From assembly GCA_032821775.1 (NCBI GenBank), contig JAVLRN010000006.1:3286001-3350000 (forward strand): DNA of 64,000 bases. Reading direction: 5' to 3'. How positions within the stretch are numbered: the stretch's first letter is position 1; each line of letters starts with the position of its first letter. The DNA is from Sanguinoderma infundibulare (taxonomy: Eukaryota; Basidiomycota; Agaricomycetes; Polyporales; Polyporaceae). Positions 22,055 through 34,586 of this stretch are shown here, in pieces. The notes beneath the pieces were generated by a model, which made no database searches, was not told the DNA's origin, and was given only the letters and a program-made list of their open reading frames with translations. Both the position numbers and the translations under genes were made by a program.

Positions 22055-22134
22055 GGTACGCGTTGGGTCCTGCAGCCCCCTCAGGCTTCCAGATATCCTC
22101 TCCTCCTCACTTACCTCCTTTCCCATTGCTTAGC

Positions 22135-24436
22135 ATGCCTCTTAGTCGCGTCCTGGTTCGCAACGTCGCCATCCTGTTCGGGATCGGTAGCGGCGCGTTG
22201 GCCGCGATCGGGCCAGTAACGGACTTGGCCATCGTGAACAAGGTCATTGCACCCGATGGCTTTAGTCGCGATACCGTCCTCGCTGGGGGCACCTTCCCCG
22301 GCCCGCTCATCCAAGGCAACAAGGTACTGTTCTTAGCCCTTTGCCGCCGCCGCCGCCGCCGTCGAGAACTCACTGGTATGCCTGATGATAGGGCGATAAC
22401 TTCCGCATCAACGTCATTGACCAGCTTCAGAACGAGACCATGCTCACCGCCACCAGTATCGTGAGTAGAAACACGTCTTATGGGCGGGATGCCTGGTGCA
22501 GAACTTACACTGATCTGCGCATTGCGGCGCTGCACAGCATTGGCACGGGCTATTTCAGCACACCACGAACTGGGCGGACGGCCCGGCGTTCGTGACACAG
22601 TGCCCGATTTCGAAGGACGATTCTTTCCTGTACAACTTCCACGTACCTGACCAAGCAGGTAAGCAAACACCCACACACGGCGTCTTGCGTCGGTGTCGGG
22701 AGCAGTACTAACTCCGAAGCCTTAGGTACGTACTGGTACCACAGCCATCTCTCCGCACAGTACTGCGATGGTCTTCGCGGGCCGCTGGTGGTGTATGACC
22801 CCCATGACCCCCTTGCGCATCTGTACGACGTCGACAATGGTGAGTGTCCGAACCCAACTCCTGCAGGCGCGCGTCTGTGTTGATTCGATGTGATGCTCGG
22901 CAGAGGATACTGTCATCACCTTGGCCGATTGGTACCACGCCGCCGCTGCCGTCGTGGTGCAGAGTACTGCTCCCCCGTATGTGGCCATAGATGTTTTCTT
23001 ACGATCGTCCATGCGGCTCATACCTGTCACATAGGCTGCCGAACAGCGTTTTGATCAATGGTCTGGGTCGGTGGGTCGGCAACCCCACTTCCGAGCTTGC
23101 TGTCATCAACGTGGAACATGGCAAACGGTCGGTTCATCCTCTACTTTGTGCGGCCTCACGGATCCTGACATCTTCTTAAGATACCGTTTCCGTCTCATCA
23201 ACATCGCGTGTGACCCCTCCTTTAATGTCACAATTGACAACCATGCTTTCACTGTCATCGAGGCCGACGGGCAGAGCACGCAACCCGTAGAGGCTGACTC
23301 GCTCGTCATCTTCGACTCCCAGCGTTACTCCATCGTGGTATGTTCCTGTTCGTCCTCTGGTGTACGATCGCCTCGCCTTCTAATCTGTGCCCCTTGTTAG
23401 CTTACTGCGAATCAAACCGTCGGCAACTACTGGATCCGCGTAAACCCCAGCAAGAACGAGGCTGTGGGTTTCGCCAATGGGATCAACTCTGCGATTCTGC
23501 GATACAAGGGGGCACCAGAACAGGAACCGAACACCACCCAGACGCCTAGCCTGCGGCCTTTGAGCGAGACAGATCTCCATCCCCTGACTACGCCCGCCGC
23601 TGTGAGTAGTCACCTTGGCTACTCCTTTTGTTAGCAACGTGCTTACTTGGACATTCACTCACTAGCCTGGCAAGCCTTTCCCCGGCGGTGTCGACCACGC
23701 CCTCCACCTCGCCATAGGCTTCAACGGTACCACTGTGGGTTTATGAATTCGAGAGCACTCCGGCGGACGCTGACGTGTTCCTGTCTTTGTCTGACCAGCA
23801 AGAGTTCTCTTTGAACGGGGTCCCATTCGTTCCCCCAGATCTCCCAGTGCTTCTCCAGATCCTGAGCGGTAACCGGACGGCTCAATCGCTGCTTCCTCAA
23901 GGAAGTGTCTTCACTCTCCCGCGGCAATCCACCGTCGAGCTTTCATTCAATGTTACCGCCTCGTCGGTGGGCGGCCCGCACCCCTTCCACCTTCATGGCG
24001 TAAGCAATTGTCCTTCCCGTTACCATCTGTCGCGCTTATTGAGACCACTGTCATCGTAGCACGCCTTCTCGGTCGTCCGCAGTGCAGGCAGCTCCGAGTA
24101 CAACTACGCGAACCCCGTCCGACGCGACACCGTCAGCACCGGCGCACAGGGCGATAACGTCACCATCCGCTTCGTGGTACGTCCCAACATCTAACCTTGA
24201 CTTAAAACGTGCGGAGATAGCTTATCGTCATCGTTCGCGTTCGCGCTCGTCCGTCTACACAGACCGACAACCCGGGCCCGTGGTTCCTCCACTGCCACAT
24301 CGACTGGCACTTGGTCGCCGGCCTGGCCATCGTCTTCGCCGAGGACCCGCAGGACACTGCGGCCGTCAACCCCGTCCCCGAGTCGTGGAAGGACCTCTGC
24401 CCGACCTACTACAGCCATAACCAGTCTCAATACTAG
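22135..24436 (+). CDS. lcc: Laccase (secreted multicopper oxidase)
   Basis: Oxidises phenols with reduction of O2 to water; secreted, used in lignin modification or pigment and defence chemistry. The start ATG at 22135 opens a signal peptide ([23 protein letters not shown]) followed by [13 protein letters not shown]. First exons: 22135-22323, 22392-22460, 22538-22658; at least ten short introns in all. The four copper signatures are present in order: [46 protein letters not shown], and [20 protein letters not shown]. The residue ten after the type-1 Cys is Leu, as in many basidiomycete laccases with a higher redox potential. Many N-glycosylation sequons are seen (NET, NRT, NVT). The stop TAG is at 24434-24436. 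Length of about 520 residues is normal; no defects seen. Confidence 0.96.
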
Positions 24437-24810
24437 GTTAGCGTTTCGGGGGTTAAATTATACCATTCTCTAATCTACTATCATCGCTCTCATTCTTGCT
24501 TCATGGACTCTAGTCGATATCTTACATTACGCACGGACTTACCTCGTATTGCTTTGCATAAACGCTGTGATCTTGATTTTGTACCCTAGCACTCTGCCAA
24601 TATTGTGGAATCTACTTTGTCCACTTGCACACTCTGCACGGATCTATGACGGAGGGCATGTTTGAGATGGTTGCGACACGAATGCTTTGGGAGTACATCA
24701 GGAACATCACGACAGGCAGTGGAGGACATTTACAGCACGAGAACAGAGCGACAGCACAGCAAGGTATATCGCAGTCGTTTGATATGTAACAGCATGATGA
24801 TGCCGTGGCG
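24437..24810. other. Intergenic between convergent laccase and FHA-kinase genes
   Basis: About 370 bases, with no gene recognised. It should contain both polyadenylation regions. Confidence 0.5.
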
Positions 24811-27594
24811 CTACGTCTTGCGCGCAGGCTTGGGTTTCGCGGGGGACGCCAGGCGACTCGACCGCCTCCGACCCAGAGCCAACCCGGGAACGTCTTCCTC
24901 CTCTTCCGTCGCCGGTGCGGGTCGCGCGCGACTGGTGCGCGGCTTTTTGGCGGACGGTGAGCGGTCTGCCGCTTTCGCCCCTTTGCGCCCTCTCTTCGTT
25001 TCACTGCGGGCTCCCGTCCCCTCGCTATCTCCTTCGCGAAAAGCGTTCGCGGCGACCTCTCCAGACCCAGCTTTTGTCGGAATAGAGCCTGGATCCAAAT
25101 CCATCTCTGAAGCCTTGCGCTTGCCACTTGCGCGCGAGGTTGTCGCCATCCGCGGCGGTAGTGGCGCCGCGCGCCGCTCGCCCTCGCCTTCACCGCTCTC
25201 GCCGCCTGTCTCGACATCGCCTGCGGGAACGGCAGGATCTGGGTCTAGGTCCGTCGCGACGTCGTCGAGCTCCGCAGCCGCGCGCGCCTGCATGTCCTGC
25301 GACGGGGCCGGCAGCTCGATGCCCTTGTGTTGCGCGCGCCGTATGACGTCCGCGCGGCGCTGCACAGGATGCGGCAGCTGGCTGCTCCCCGCCTGACTCG
25401 ATCCTCCGCCCGCCTCGTCATGCTCGTACTGACTTGCCGGGAAGACGAACATCTCCGGCGAGTCTGCGTCCTCCGCGGCGACATGCGGAGGCGTTGCAGC
25501 GCTGCCGCCTTCGGGAATGGCTGGGAGAGCCTGAGCTTGCGCGGCCTGGGATCGGGTGTCCATGCCGACGTCTGCTATGCTCATGCGGCTCAGCGCGACG
25601 CCACTGGCGCTGCCAACTGAGCGCACGGAGCGCATGGACATGTCCAGTGCTGCAGACGCCGCTTGAGAGTCGAATTGGGTTTCTGGGGGCAGGCTGACGA
25701 ACTCCTGGTCTTGCTCTTGGGAGGGTTGGGTGTTCGCGGGCGGGTCGTCGAGCGCGGTGTGTATGGCCGCTTGTTCTGCGAGCCACGGATGGCCGCGCGC
25801 GTCCGTGAGCGTCATGCGCGTTGACGGATCGTAGTCCATCAGCTGGCGCATGAAGTCTTCGCCTGTCGGGAGCGCCCCATGAGATCACGCCCGAAAGAGA
25901 CACGGGGCGCGAGATATACTGACCGCATTCGCTGACGTTGATCGGTTCCTTGTGGAGGACAGTCCACTCGACTTTGCGGTTGGCGACCACGGTCGCGATA
26001 TCGGTACCCTCCGGGAACTCTGCAAAAGGCGTGCAACTCGTGAGCCTGTAACGAGCGAGCAGCGGGTCAATGAGAATCGGCGAGGGCGGCGAGGGCGAGC
26101 ATCAGGTAAGCAGAAACCATACAATGCGAAAACGATCACGCCGACGCTCCAGCTGTCTACAACCTGGTCGTAGCCATCGTTCCCCTTGACGACCTCCGGG
26201 GCGAGGTATTCCGGTGTTCCGCACATCGTCTGAAGAGCGATGAGATCAAGGCGGGTTGGACGTCGGCGCAGAAAGGAACGCACATGGAGGAATGTATGGC
26301 TGTCCACCATCTTCGCCAGACCAAAGTCCGCGATCTTCACGATGGGAGGCTTGTCATCCGTGAGCAGGATGTTGTCGGGTTTGAGGTCGCGGTGCGTGAT
26401 GCCCATATCGTGCACATACTGTAAGAAAGGGTGAGCGGGAGGCAGAAAAATAGAGAGGTACGGAGGCATTACGTGGAGGGCCTCGCAAATCTGGTAGGCG
26501 AAGTACTGGACTTCCTGCTCCGCTGCCACGGTAATCAGTTGGCGATAAATCTGCCAGATGAGTCGGAAAGAGTTGCGCACGCAATGCACCGCATTTGTGG
26601 AGGTAGCCCAAGAGGTCGCCGCCTTTAACGTATTCCATCACCAGAGCTACAGAGGCCCAGCATTCAGCACTGACTCAGCGCTTGGATTCAGACGAGGCCA
26701 TACGCACACATGCTGTTCGGTTCTATGAATACATCCTTGTACCTGCAGATATTGGGATGATGGAGACGCTTCATAATGTCGATCTCCCGGAGAAGAGCTT
26801 TCTGTTGAATATCGCGCCGATCTCCGAGTAGTCCCTGGCGAAGCCTGTTCTTCTGGAAGATCTTCACCGCGTACCACTCTCCCTCTGTTCTGTGAAGGGC
26901 CTTGACTACAGTCGCGAACGACCCCTTTCCGAGGACGTGTTGGATATCATAGCACTCGTCGAGACTATCCGCTGGTGCTCCTTGTATCCTCCTCCGGAAG
27001 ATGAAACCTGCAAGCGTGGTGAATTCGTATTTCTGAACGACAGCGTAGACTAACGTACGGTAGTCTTCGTGTGCGGTCTCGATGGGCCGCGCGAGATAGC
27101 TGCCAAAGGCAATCTCATTGCCGTCGTGGAGAATACGGGTTTGACGTTTTCCGGGTTCCGAAATCCTTTCGCCGTTGATCTACGGTGGATCAGTATCAAC
27201 CGGATCGAACCCCTGAGATGTGCGCTCACGAAGGTGCCGTTGCTGGAGAGGTCTGTGACGGTGACAGCGGATTTCGATAGGTCTTCGACTCCGTCCCATT
27301 GAAAGATGCAATGCTTGCTACCTGGACAGGGCCGTTATTGAATAACTTGGCTTGAGACAAACCACGCCACTTACTAACGATCAAACACTTGGGGAACTGG
27401 ATGTCGTTGCGCGGTGCTCGACCGACGGTGTACTTTGTCTTGAGCTTGTTGAAGTTGATGCGAGCGACGTTGGGGTTATTGGAATTGCAAGGAATGAGGA
27501 AGCCCCACAAGTTAGTGTCCTCGACATAGTGGTGCTGAGAAGCTAGTTGGGTTTGGGTGGGAGCCTGAGTCGACTGAGTAACGCCGTCTGCCAT
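24811..27594 (-). CDS. CHK2/Rad53/Cds1-type checkpoint kinase with FHA domain (copy 1)
   Basis: DNA-damage checkpoint serine/threonine kinase type; expected to be switched on by ATM/ATR phosphorylation in the nucleus. The ATG at 27594 begins an N-terminal SQ/TQ cluster (four TQ and one SQ within about 20 residues), then [10 protein letters not shown] and an FHA domain with intact key residues ([29 protein letters not shown] joined to INGERI). The kinase domain follows: [71 protein letters not shown] Ser/Pro-rich and basic tail of over 300 residues ends with [17 protein letters not shown], probably with nuclear-localisation signals (KRGRKG). Introns are short. It resembles the kinases at 56.7 and 59.4 kb. 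Of the three it best keeps all CHK2 hallmarks. Confidence 0.88.
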
Positions 27595-28391
27595 CACCCT
27601 GCAATAGGAACGGAAGTGTTGTAGAAGTCTCCGAGGGGCAAGCAGGTCAGTCGAGCGAGTGGCGTTGCAGAGCGGGGGGAGGGAGAGGTGTTGACAGACA
27701 GCTAACAGACAGCTTCTTTGCCGAGCCGCGTGGCACAACGGAGTCTCAAAAGAACAATGTCAGCCAGAATGGGCGAGCGAGGAGCGAGCGACGAAGAGGA
27801 ATAGAGAGTGATTGCGTCCTAGGAGAGGTGTCCTAGTGTTTTGGTAAGAATCCATGCACAGCCCTGTGTTACTACGAGATGTTCGAATTCGAACATATGT
27901 ACACCCCGGCTCCCCTTTCCGCCTGCTGGGTTCTGGCGGAGTTGAGCGGGGCTTGATCCGCCGGTGACCCAGCAGCGGAGGAACGGAAATCTAAAATGAA
28001 AGCTTCAAGTTCAACCTTCAAAATCAACATTTTTTTAAACATCTCAATGGTTGTTACCGATGGTTTCCGTCGACGGCGACGATCTCTGAGCAGTACAAAC
28101 TTCGGGCTCAGCCTCTATGCACAGCCTCACCGTCTGCACAGCCACACATGCCACGAACGCCTCGGCGCTAACATATTGTGTCTCGCGTTTACATCAGCAA
28201 ACCGGGTTTGAGGTTTAGAAAGACCTGTAATAATGCAACTAGCTCTGTAGCCATCGTAGCGGTTAGTAGGTGCCTCACCCGATATTCCAGTTTAGATTCT
28301 GGCTCTGCAGCCTTCCGGCGGAGACGCCGATTCCCTACAGTTTAGAGCTGAGCGCACTCCAGGGCACTGTAGGATTTCGCCGGAGCCGGGG
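27595..28391. other. Intergenic between FHA kinase and Copia element
   Basis: About 800 bases. The first part is the kinase promoter (an alternating GAGCGAGCGA stretch near 27776-27790). The rest shows no gene. Confidence 0.45.
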
Positions 28392-28752
28392 TGTCGAGCA
28401 TAGTGGGGATACCACTATGGGGGACAACTACACGCAGTAGTCACGCATACTTACCTGGCTAGAGAGGGAGAGAGGCTTGTAGAGACAAGTGAGGAGAAGA
28501 GCAGGAAGAGCTGTTACTATTAGGGCCAATGGGAGCCGTATATATACTACATGGAAGACTGTATTAGTAAGAACTATACAGTACCAGAACGCACTGCCGG
28601 TACACTGGTATGTAGGCAGTGCATCACATGAAACGATCATGTGTGAGGCGGCTATACAGCGCCTGTGCTGATAGATGAGATATTGGGCTGTGCCGATATC
28701 TGTGTACGCAGCTATGCCATGCAACGCTGTGCACGGCTATGCATGTTCAACA
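28392..28752 (-). repeat. 3' LTR of the Copia element
   Basis: Begins TGTCGAGC and ends GTTCAACA on the plus strand; 361 bases, aligned without gaps to the LTR at 34587-34947. It contains an inverted repeat CATAGTGG...CCACTATG near its left end. Confidence 0.95.
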
Positions 28753-28761
28753 CTCCCCCTT
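28753..28761 (-). other. Polypurine tract of the Copia element
   Basis: AAGGGGGAG on the minus strand directly abuts the 3' LTR, the position from which plus-strand DNA synthesis starts. Confidence 0.8.
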
Positions 28762-28802
28762 GCTAAGTACGCACTTGCAAGTATGCAAGCGGATATGGTG
28801 CC

Positions 28803-31800
28803 TTAAGCTGCCTTAGGGAAATGCAAGCCAAGATGGGGACGAAAGTGGTGGAACTTCACGGTGCCCAAGTTCTTGGTAAAAATATCAGCGGGATTATTAG
28901 TCCCTTCGACATAGAATATGTCGGTGATACCTCAATCGTACACTTCTCGAACATAATGGTAACGGATGTCGATGTGCTTCGACCTTGCTTCCGTGACAGC
29001 ATTTTGTCCGATGTGTATGGAGCCTTGGTTATCTTCAGATAGTGGTACATGACCGAGGTTGTAGCCAAGTTCAGCAAGCAAGTTGTGAACCCAGACTACT
29101 TGGCAACTACAGTTGCTCATTGCCATATACTCAGCCTCAGTGGAGGAGAGGGCAATGGTCTTCTGTGCATGTGAAACCCACGAGAATGCACAGTTCGCTA
29201 ACTTCAGCATGAAGCCGGTTTGCGATCGTTGAGAGTGTGGGTCAGAAGCCCAATCACTATCAGTTGCGGCAATTAAGCTGAGCTGAGAATCGCCGTTGTA
29301 GACCAAGGCATAGTTCTTGGTACCGACAAGGTATCAGCAAATGTGCAGTGCCTTGCTGAGATGATCCTCGGTTGGATTTGCGGCATACTGTGCCAATTTG
29401 GTCACAGCGAAAGCTATGTCTGGCCTCGTACCCAGCATGAGGTATAGTAGAGAGCCGATAACTTTCTGATACCTGGAGCGAAGCTCTGGTGTAGCTTGTC
29501 CTGTGTTGGGGGCAGGTATGTAACCTGCAGGGAGTGGAGTTGAAGACGGTCGCGCATTTGTCATGCTGCAGCGGTCCAGTACTTTCTTCAAGTATGCACG
29601 CTGATCTAAAAAGATCTTTCGGCCAATGCGAGTAATGCGCATGCACAGAAACTCTTTTGCATCACCTAAATCGCGACATTCCCATTTCTTCATGAAGTGA
29701 GCTTTGAGTAATGCTACAAGCTTCTTGTCGCACCCACAGAAAAGTGCATCGTCAACGTAGACGATTACAACTACCATCACGCCATCGGAGTGACATTTGT
29801 AGATGTATAAACCTGCATTGTTGGTGAGCCGTTTATAGCCCATCAACTTCATGGACTCAGACAAGGTGCACCACCACACTAATCCTGCCTGCTTAAGCCC
29901 ATATAGAGCACGCTTCAGTCTGAAGACTTTGTGCTCAGAGCCAGGGATGCGAAATCCTTCTGGCTGCTCCAGGTAGATTTCCTCATCCAGCTTGCCATAC
30001 AAGTAAGCACTGCGAACATCGAGTCCTGAGATGTGCCAGTCCTCGAGTGCTGCAAGAGCCATGATGAGACGAACTGTCTCGAAGCGGACAACTGGGGAGA
30101 ATATCTTGTCGAAGTCTTCGCCTTCGACCTGGGAGAAGCCTTTTGCTACAAGTCTGGCTTTCTTGCGACTGTCAGTTTTGACATCGAATACCCAGCGGTT
30201 TTTCACGACCTTGCATCCTTTCGGACGGTCGACCAAGTCATAAACATCGCACCTGCGAAGGGCCTCTAATTCTTCATGGCAAGTGGTAAACCACTCCTTT
30301 TGCTCAGCCTTTGGTAGACTGGTAATATCATGATAAGTCCACTCGCGCACATTGGGCGGTGAGACTTTCTCCCCCTCATCTGGTGGAATTGCTTTTGCGA
30401 TAAGGTATTGGATGAGACTAGCTCCCCCTTCCCGGCATAGTTTTGCCACATCAATTCTAGAGGCATGCAAGACACCTTCGACTTCTTCTAACGAGTGACC
30501 TGACGACTCTTCTTCAGATTCATATTCATCTTCGTTTTCTTCCTCGTCGTCATCGTTATCATCATCTTCGTCGGGGTTTGAGTGATCTGGACTAGGAGCG
30601 GCCAACTGAGGTTGAGGCAGGGGTTCTGCAGGTATAGGTATTGGGTCTGAGCCCAAGTCATCCTCTTCCTCATCATCGTCGTTGCTACCACTAGATGAGA
30701 TTACAGGGGTTGATTCCCTGTGCGTGCGCATCGAAGGTGGAAGTGGAACGGGTGGTCTGCATACAGTGGATCTATCGCATGATTGTGGAAGTGATCGGGC
30801 ATGGCTAGGTCCGGGAACCTGTTCATCCCTTGAAGGTGGTGCGGTCCGAGAGTGACTCGGGAGCTCGCCAACCAACCTTTTCCACGATCCCCGTTTCTCA
30901 ACATCCTTAAAAATGTCTATAGGGTGATGTGATTCACCATAGACATTACCTTCGCGAACTGGTACATTCCGCTCCCTCACAGACCGTTGTGGTGCGACTG
31001 GCTGTTCAACTGGAGGAGGTTGCGGCGGCATAGGGTGTTGCACTACTGGTACATCTCCTCTGCGCTGTGCGTGAGGTTGAGGAGGTACAGGGGGTACAGC
31101 CGAAGCTGGTGCATGCGCTTGGCCTTGCGCATTTCCCTTGCCCTTTGTGGAAGGTTTTCTGGGAGGATGACGTTGCTCTTCATCGTCATCAGGGAGTAAA
31201 GAAGGAGTAGTTGCCTGGTCCGCAGGTTCAACTGGTTCGGGTGCACTCTGCTGCCCATGTCGCTTCTTTTCATGTGTGCATTTTGGGAACAAACTTTCAT
31301 CAAATAGCGCTTGAGCAGCTGTGAAGATGATGTTGTTTGGTGAGCGCATAAACTTATGATTGTGGTTACCGGCACCGACACCAATATAAATCATCAGCTC
31401 TGACTTGGGCGATAATTTATTCTTGCAGACTTCGGGGGGCAAAAAGACATATGCACCACAACCGAATATGTGTAGGTGACTGATGTCTGGCTTGGTACCA
31501 TTCAAAAGTTCATATGGTGTCCGCCATTCAAGGCAACGAATAGGTGTCCTATTATACAGGTGCGCTGTGTGTTCAAAGGAGAATTCCCACCAAGATTGAG
31601 GGATGCAGGCATCATGCCGCATTGCCTCGCTCTTGTCCATGAGCATACGAATGATTCGCTCCGCACAGCCATTTTGTTGATGAATATGAGGCGCGCTAGG
31701 GATGATCTCGATGCCTCTGTCTTTGAGCATGTTGTTGAAGGCATGTGATTTGAGTTCGCCTCCAGAATCTGATTTCCACTTGATTACTTTCGCATTGAAC

Positions 31801-33671
31801 TGCGTCTCGACATATGAGAACCATTGTCGTGTAGCCTGCAGTGCATTGTCTTTGGTGCGAAGGCAAATCGGCCACACATATGATGAATAATCATCATAGA
31901 GTAGGATTGCATGCTGGTACTTGTGATATGACAGCACAGGGAAAGATTTCAGATCAACATGGATCAGCTCAAAAGGTCAGGATGCACGCCGATTGTCAAT
32001 CGGGTGAGATTGCGATGGCATTTTGCCTTCAGCACATCCACGGCAAATCGAGTCCTTTTTGGGAGTCTCGACAATCGGACACTTTTCAGTGTGTTTCCGA
32101 AGATGTCTCAACACATCGTCTGAAGGATGACCTAAGTGACGGTGAAGAGTTTCATGATCTACGCCTTTCAGCACAACCATGTTTTGTGCCTGTACAGGCT
32201 GCGCATAAATCACATAAATTGTATCACCAACATTGCACGGTTCAAAAGAAATGACGCACTCATTATTGCAGTAGAGTGAGATCTTGGCGGTAGTAGCACG
32301 TGCCGACATTCCATCTCGCAGAAGAGCACCCATTGAAATGAGTTTGTTGGTGAGACTTGGAACCAAGGCGACATTCTTCAGCCTTAAAGTTCCGCCTGTC
32401 TCCAGTAATAGGAAGACAGTGCCTTCGCCAGTCATATAGGTTACGCCATCAGCAGTGTTGAGTGGCAGTTTGGTCTTGTAATAGCAAAAATCAGCAAAAT
32501 CACTCATAGAATAAGTGAAGTGCATGGATGCTCCTGAGTCGAGCATCCAAAGGTCGTTGTTAACAACTGATTTCGCTTTCCCCTTACATTTTGTGCACGC
32601 TGCATATGTGGAGCGGTGAATACATTTATTATCATCTGTAGCCACTTGTAATACAGGTGTAGCTACAGGTATGCGTGATACATCTACACGATGAGAGAAT
32701 CTTGCGACACTAGTCACTGCCAATTTAGGCGTGCAGTCAGCATACAACTCATAATGTAGTGGGGAAGGGACTGACCATTGACGATCGAAGAACTCCTCGA
32801 TGTTGTTGTCCTGCTCATCTTCACTGCTGAGCCCGAGGGACACGGTGTCCTCCATGTCGACGTCCTCAAGGACTGCACCTATGCGCTCCCTGAGGTGCGG
32901 CCTGATGCGCTCCTTGAGGGTGCGCCGGCAGCGCTTGGGCTCGCGGTCCTCGTGGTCCGAGTCCTTGCCGCTGTCCACCTCGACAATCCGTGCGCTGCTG
33001 GGGCCTGCAAAGGGCATTGGGCTGCGCGACTCGTCCGGGCTGGTGCGGTGGGAGTCCACGCTGAATGTTGTAGAGGATTCCGGCGATGAGTGCATTGAGG
33101 GCGACTCAGTCCTCGGCATTGGGACAGGGTCCTTGAGGGCATCTTCGTTGACGCAGCTGTACTGGCCACTGGCCATGACGAGCACCTCGAGTGTCTTGAT
33201 GCGCTCGACAGTCGGCTCCACACCTAACTGCGTTGCAAGGGCGAACGCATGCGTGAGTGCAGGGTACTGGTGGTTGGGGCCGGTCTCTGCGCGGACAGGC
33301 TTGCACAGGAGCATGCATGGGTCCTCCAAGTGCGGCAGCGTACCCTTGGTGATGGTAGGGAGTTCAGCGACGTGTGCGATATGGGCATGCTGGTGTGCAC
33401 CTTGGTGCTGTTGGAAACGGCCGCGTCCTCTGCACCTGCCATGATGGCCTTGGCCTTGCTGCTGCTGCCCCTGAGGGCACTGCTGCTGGTGCTGCTGCCC
33501 ATGAGGGCGCTGCTGATGCTGCTGCTGCCCTTGCAGGCGCTGCTGCTGCTGGCAGAAAGTGGGGTCTTGCAGCTTGCACTTGAACGCACTGATCTTGTTC
33601 GTGCTGTCGTGCGGCTTCTGCTGGTGGTGCCCCTGGCACTGCTCCCAGTGCATGATGACGCGGTTGCACAC
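28803..33671 (-). pseudogene. Copia Pol polyprotein with three in-frame TGA stops
   Basis: One reading frame runs through the whole region, broken only by TGA at 31977, 29334 and 28932, and ends at a TAA at 28803. Order: Gag zinc-poor Gln-rich linker; protease region (NNDLWMLDSGASMHFTY, the DSGA active site); GAG pre-integrase with HRHLGHPS and an HHCC-type Cys pair; integrase core (DYSSYVWP, SDSGGELKS, HQQNGCAER); reverse transcriptase (GLDVRSAYLYGKLDEEIYLE, LYGLKQAGLVWW, YVDDALFCG); RNase H (AATDSDWASDP, LSSTEAEYMAMS, SKHIDIRYHYVRE); and the terminal NPADIFTKNLG. Two of the stops clearly replace an Arg expected by the family (for example RYLVGTKNY). As it stands this copy cannot make full-length Pol. 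Confidence 0.92.
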
Positions 33672-34240
33672 CTCGTCAAGGTTACTTGGTGCACAGCAGA
33701 GTTCGCTGCTGTGCCAGTAATCCCCGAGATGTAGACCTGGATGACAGGGTCCATCGCTGGTGGGAGCTTCGAGAGGAGGATCATCCCCTTGATGTGCTCG
33801 GCAACAGTGAACTGGTTGGTCTCGAGGGTCTGGAAGTGCGCGCAGAGCTTGTCCATCGTGGGGATAGGGTTGCCATCAGCAGGGATGGTGATGCTCATGG
33901 CAGCACGGAAGTCCTGGTAGACGACCGGGATGCCAGGCTTCCCGTAGGTGTCCTTGAGATGGTCCCACACCACCTTGGCAGTGGTGAGGGAATCGATCGC
34001 GGTCCTGATGCTTTTGTCGAGACGGAGATGCATGTTGCCACAAGCAGCAGCATCGTCCTTGGTCCAGGTGTCGACCTTGTCCTGGTTTGACCCATCAGGG
34101 AGCAGGGTCGGCAGGGTCTTCGTCATGGGGAGAGTCCAACGACGGTTAGACTGGAGGTAGGCCTGCATAAGCGGTGCCCACTCAAGGTAGTTGGGGCCAG
34201 TGAGGACCAGGACGAGGGAGGTGAGCTTGTTCGACGACAT
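33224..34240 (-). CDS. Copia Gag (N-terminal open frame)
   Basis: Capsid protein of the retrotransposon. Starts MSSNKLTSLVLVLTGPNYLEWAP, the usual Copia Gag opening (LxGxNYxxWxxxM). The family-like sequence runs to about 33690 (GITGTAANSAVHQ). There the meaningful reading moves by one base to the Pol frame (LDEVCNRVIMHWEQ), so the remainder of this frame down to 33224 is probably out-of-frame sequence. The shift could be a programmed frameshift or a single-base indel; a second copy would decide. Confidence 0.8.
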   Translation of the reverse strand: MSSNKLTSLVLVLTGPNYLEWAPLMQAYLQSNRRWTLPMTKTLPTLLPDGSNQDKVDTWTKDDAAACGNMHLRLDKSIRTAIDSLTTAKVVWDHLKDTYGKPGIPVVYQDFRAAMSITIPADGNPIPTMDKLCAHFQTLETNQFTVAEHIKGMILLSKLPPAMDPVIQVYISGITGTAANSAVHQVTLTRCATASSCTGSSARGTTSRSRTTARTRSVRSSASCKTPLSASSSSACKGSSSISSALMGSSTSSSALRGSSSKAKAIMAGAEDAAVSNSTKVHTSMPISHTSLNSLPSPRVRCRTWRTHACSCASLSAQRPAPTTSTLHSRMRSPLQRS

Positions 34241-34574
34241 AGCGATCGATGAGGAGATTGAAGTCTGGACAGAAGAGACTAGTCAGTCATCGTTCTGAAC
34301 GACATTTGAGAAGAGAGAAATGCTGGCAGTGTATACTGGCATAGGTTCCCCCTCTGTGGCATGGCAGGCAGCGATCAAGCTGATCGCGCCACATCCAAGC
34401 CACCATCATGAGTGGCCGGCAGCGTATGATTGCGCCTGATCCAACATGGATAGTCTGCCATCATGGCGACAAGGGATAGATGATAAACGTTATAAAACGA
34501 GGGTTTGCCAGGTAAGCTGGTGAGGAGTGGAATGCAGCCAGCAATGAGCGGCACAGTATCCACAACATCGACCA

Positions 34575-34586
34575 GGGCTCATAACC
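34575..34586 (-). other. Primer-binding site, half-tRNA-iMet type
   Basis: Directly after the 5' LTR the minus strand reads GGTTATGAGCCC, the complement of the initiator-tRNA-Met anticodon arm (GGGCTCATAACC). Drosophila copia is known to prime from an internal fragment of tRNA-iMet that ends in the same arm. Confidence 0.75.

Noticed and set aside
28435..28724. 98-codon frame inside both LTRs (28428-28724 and 34623-34922)
   Set aside because: Duplicated simply because it lies within the LTR; no Copia family encodes a protein there and nothing in it is recognisable.
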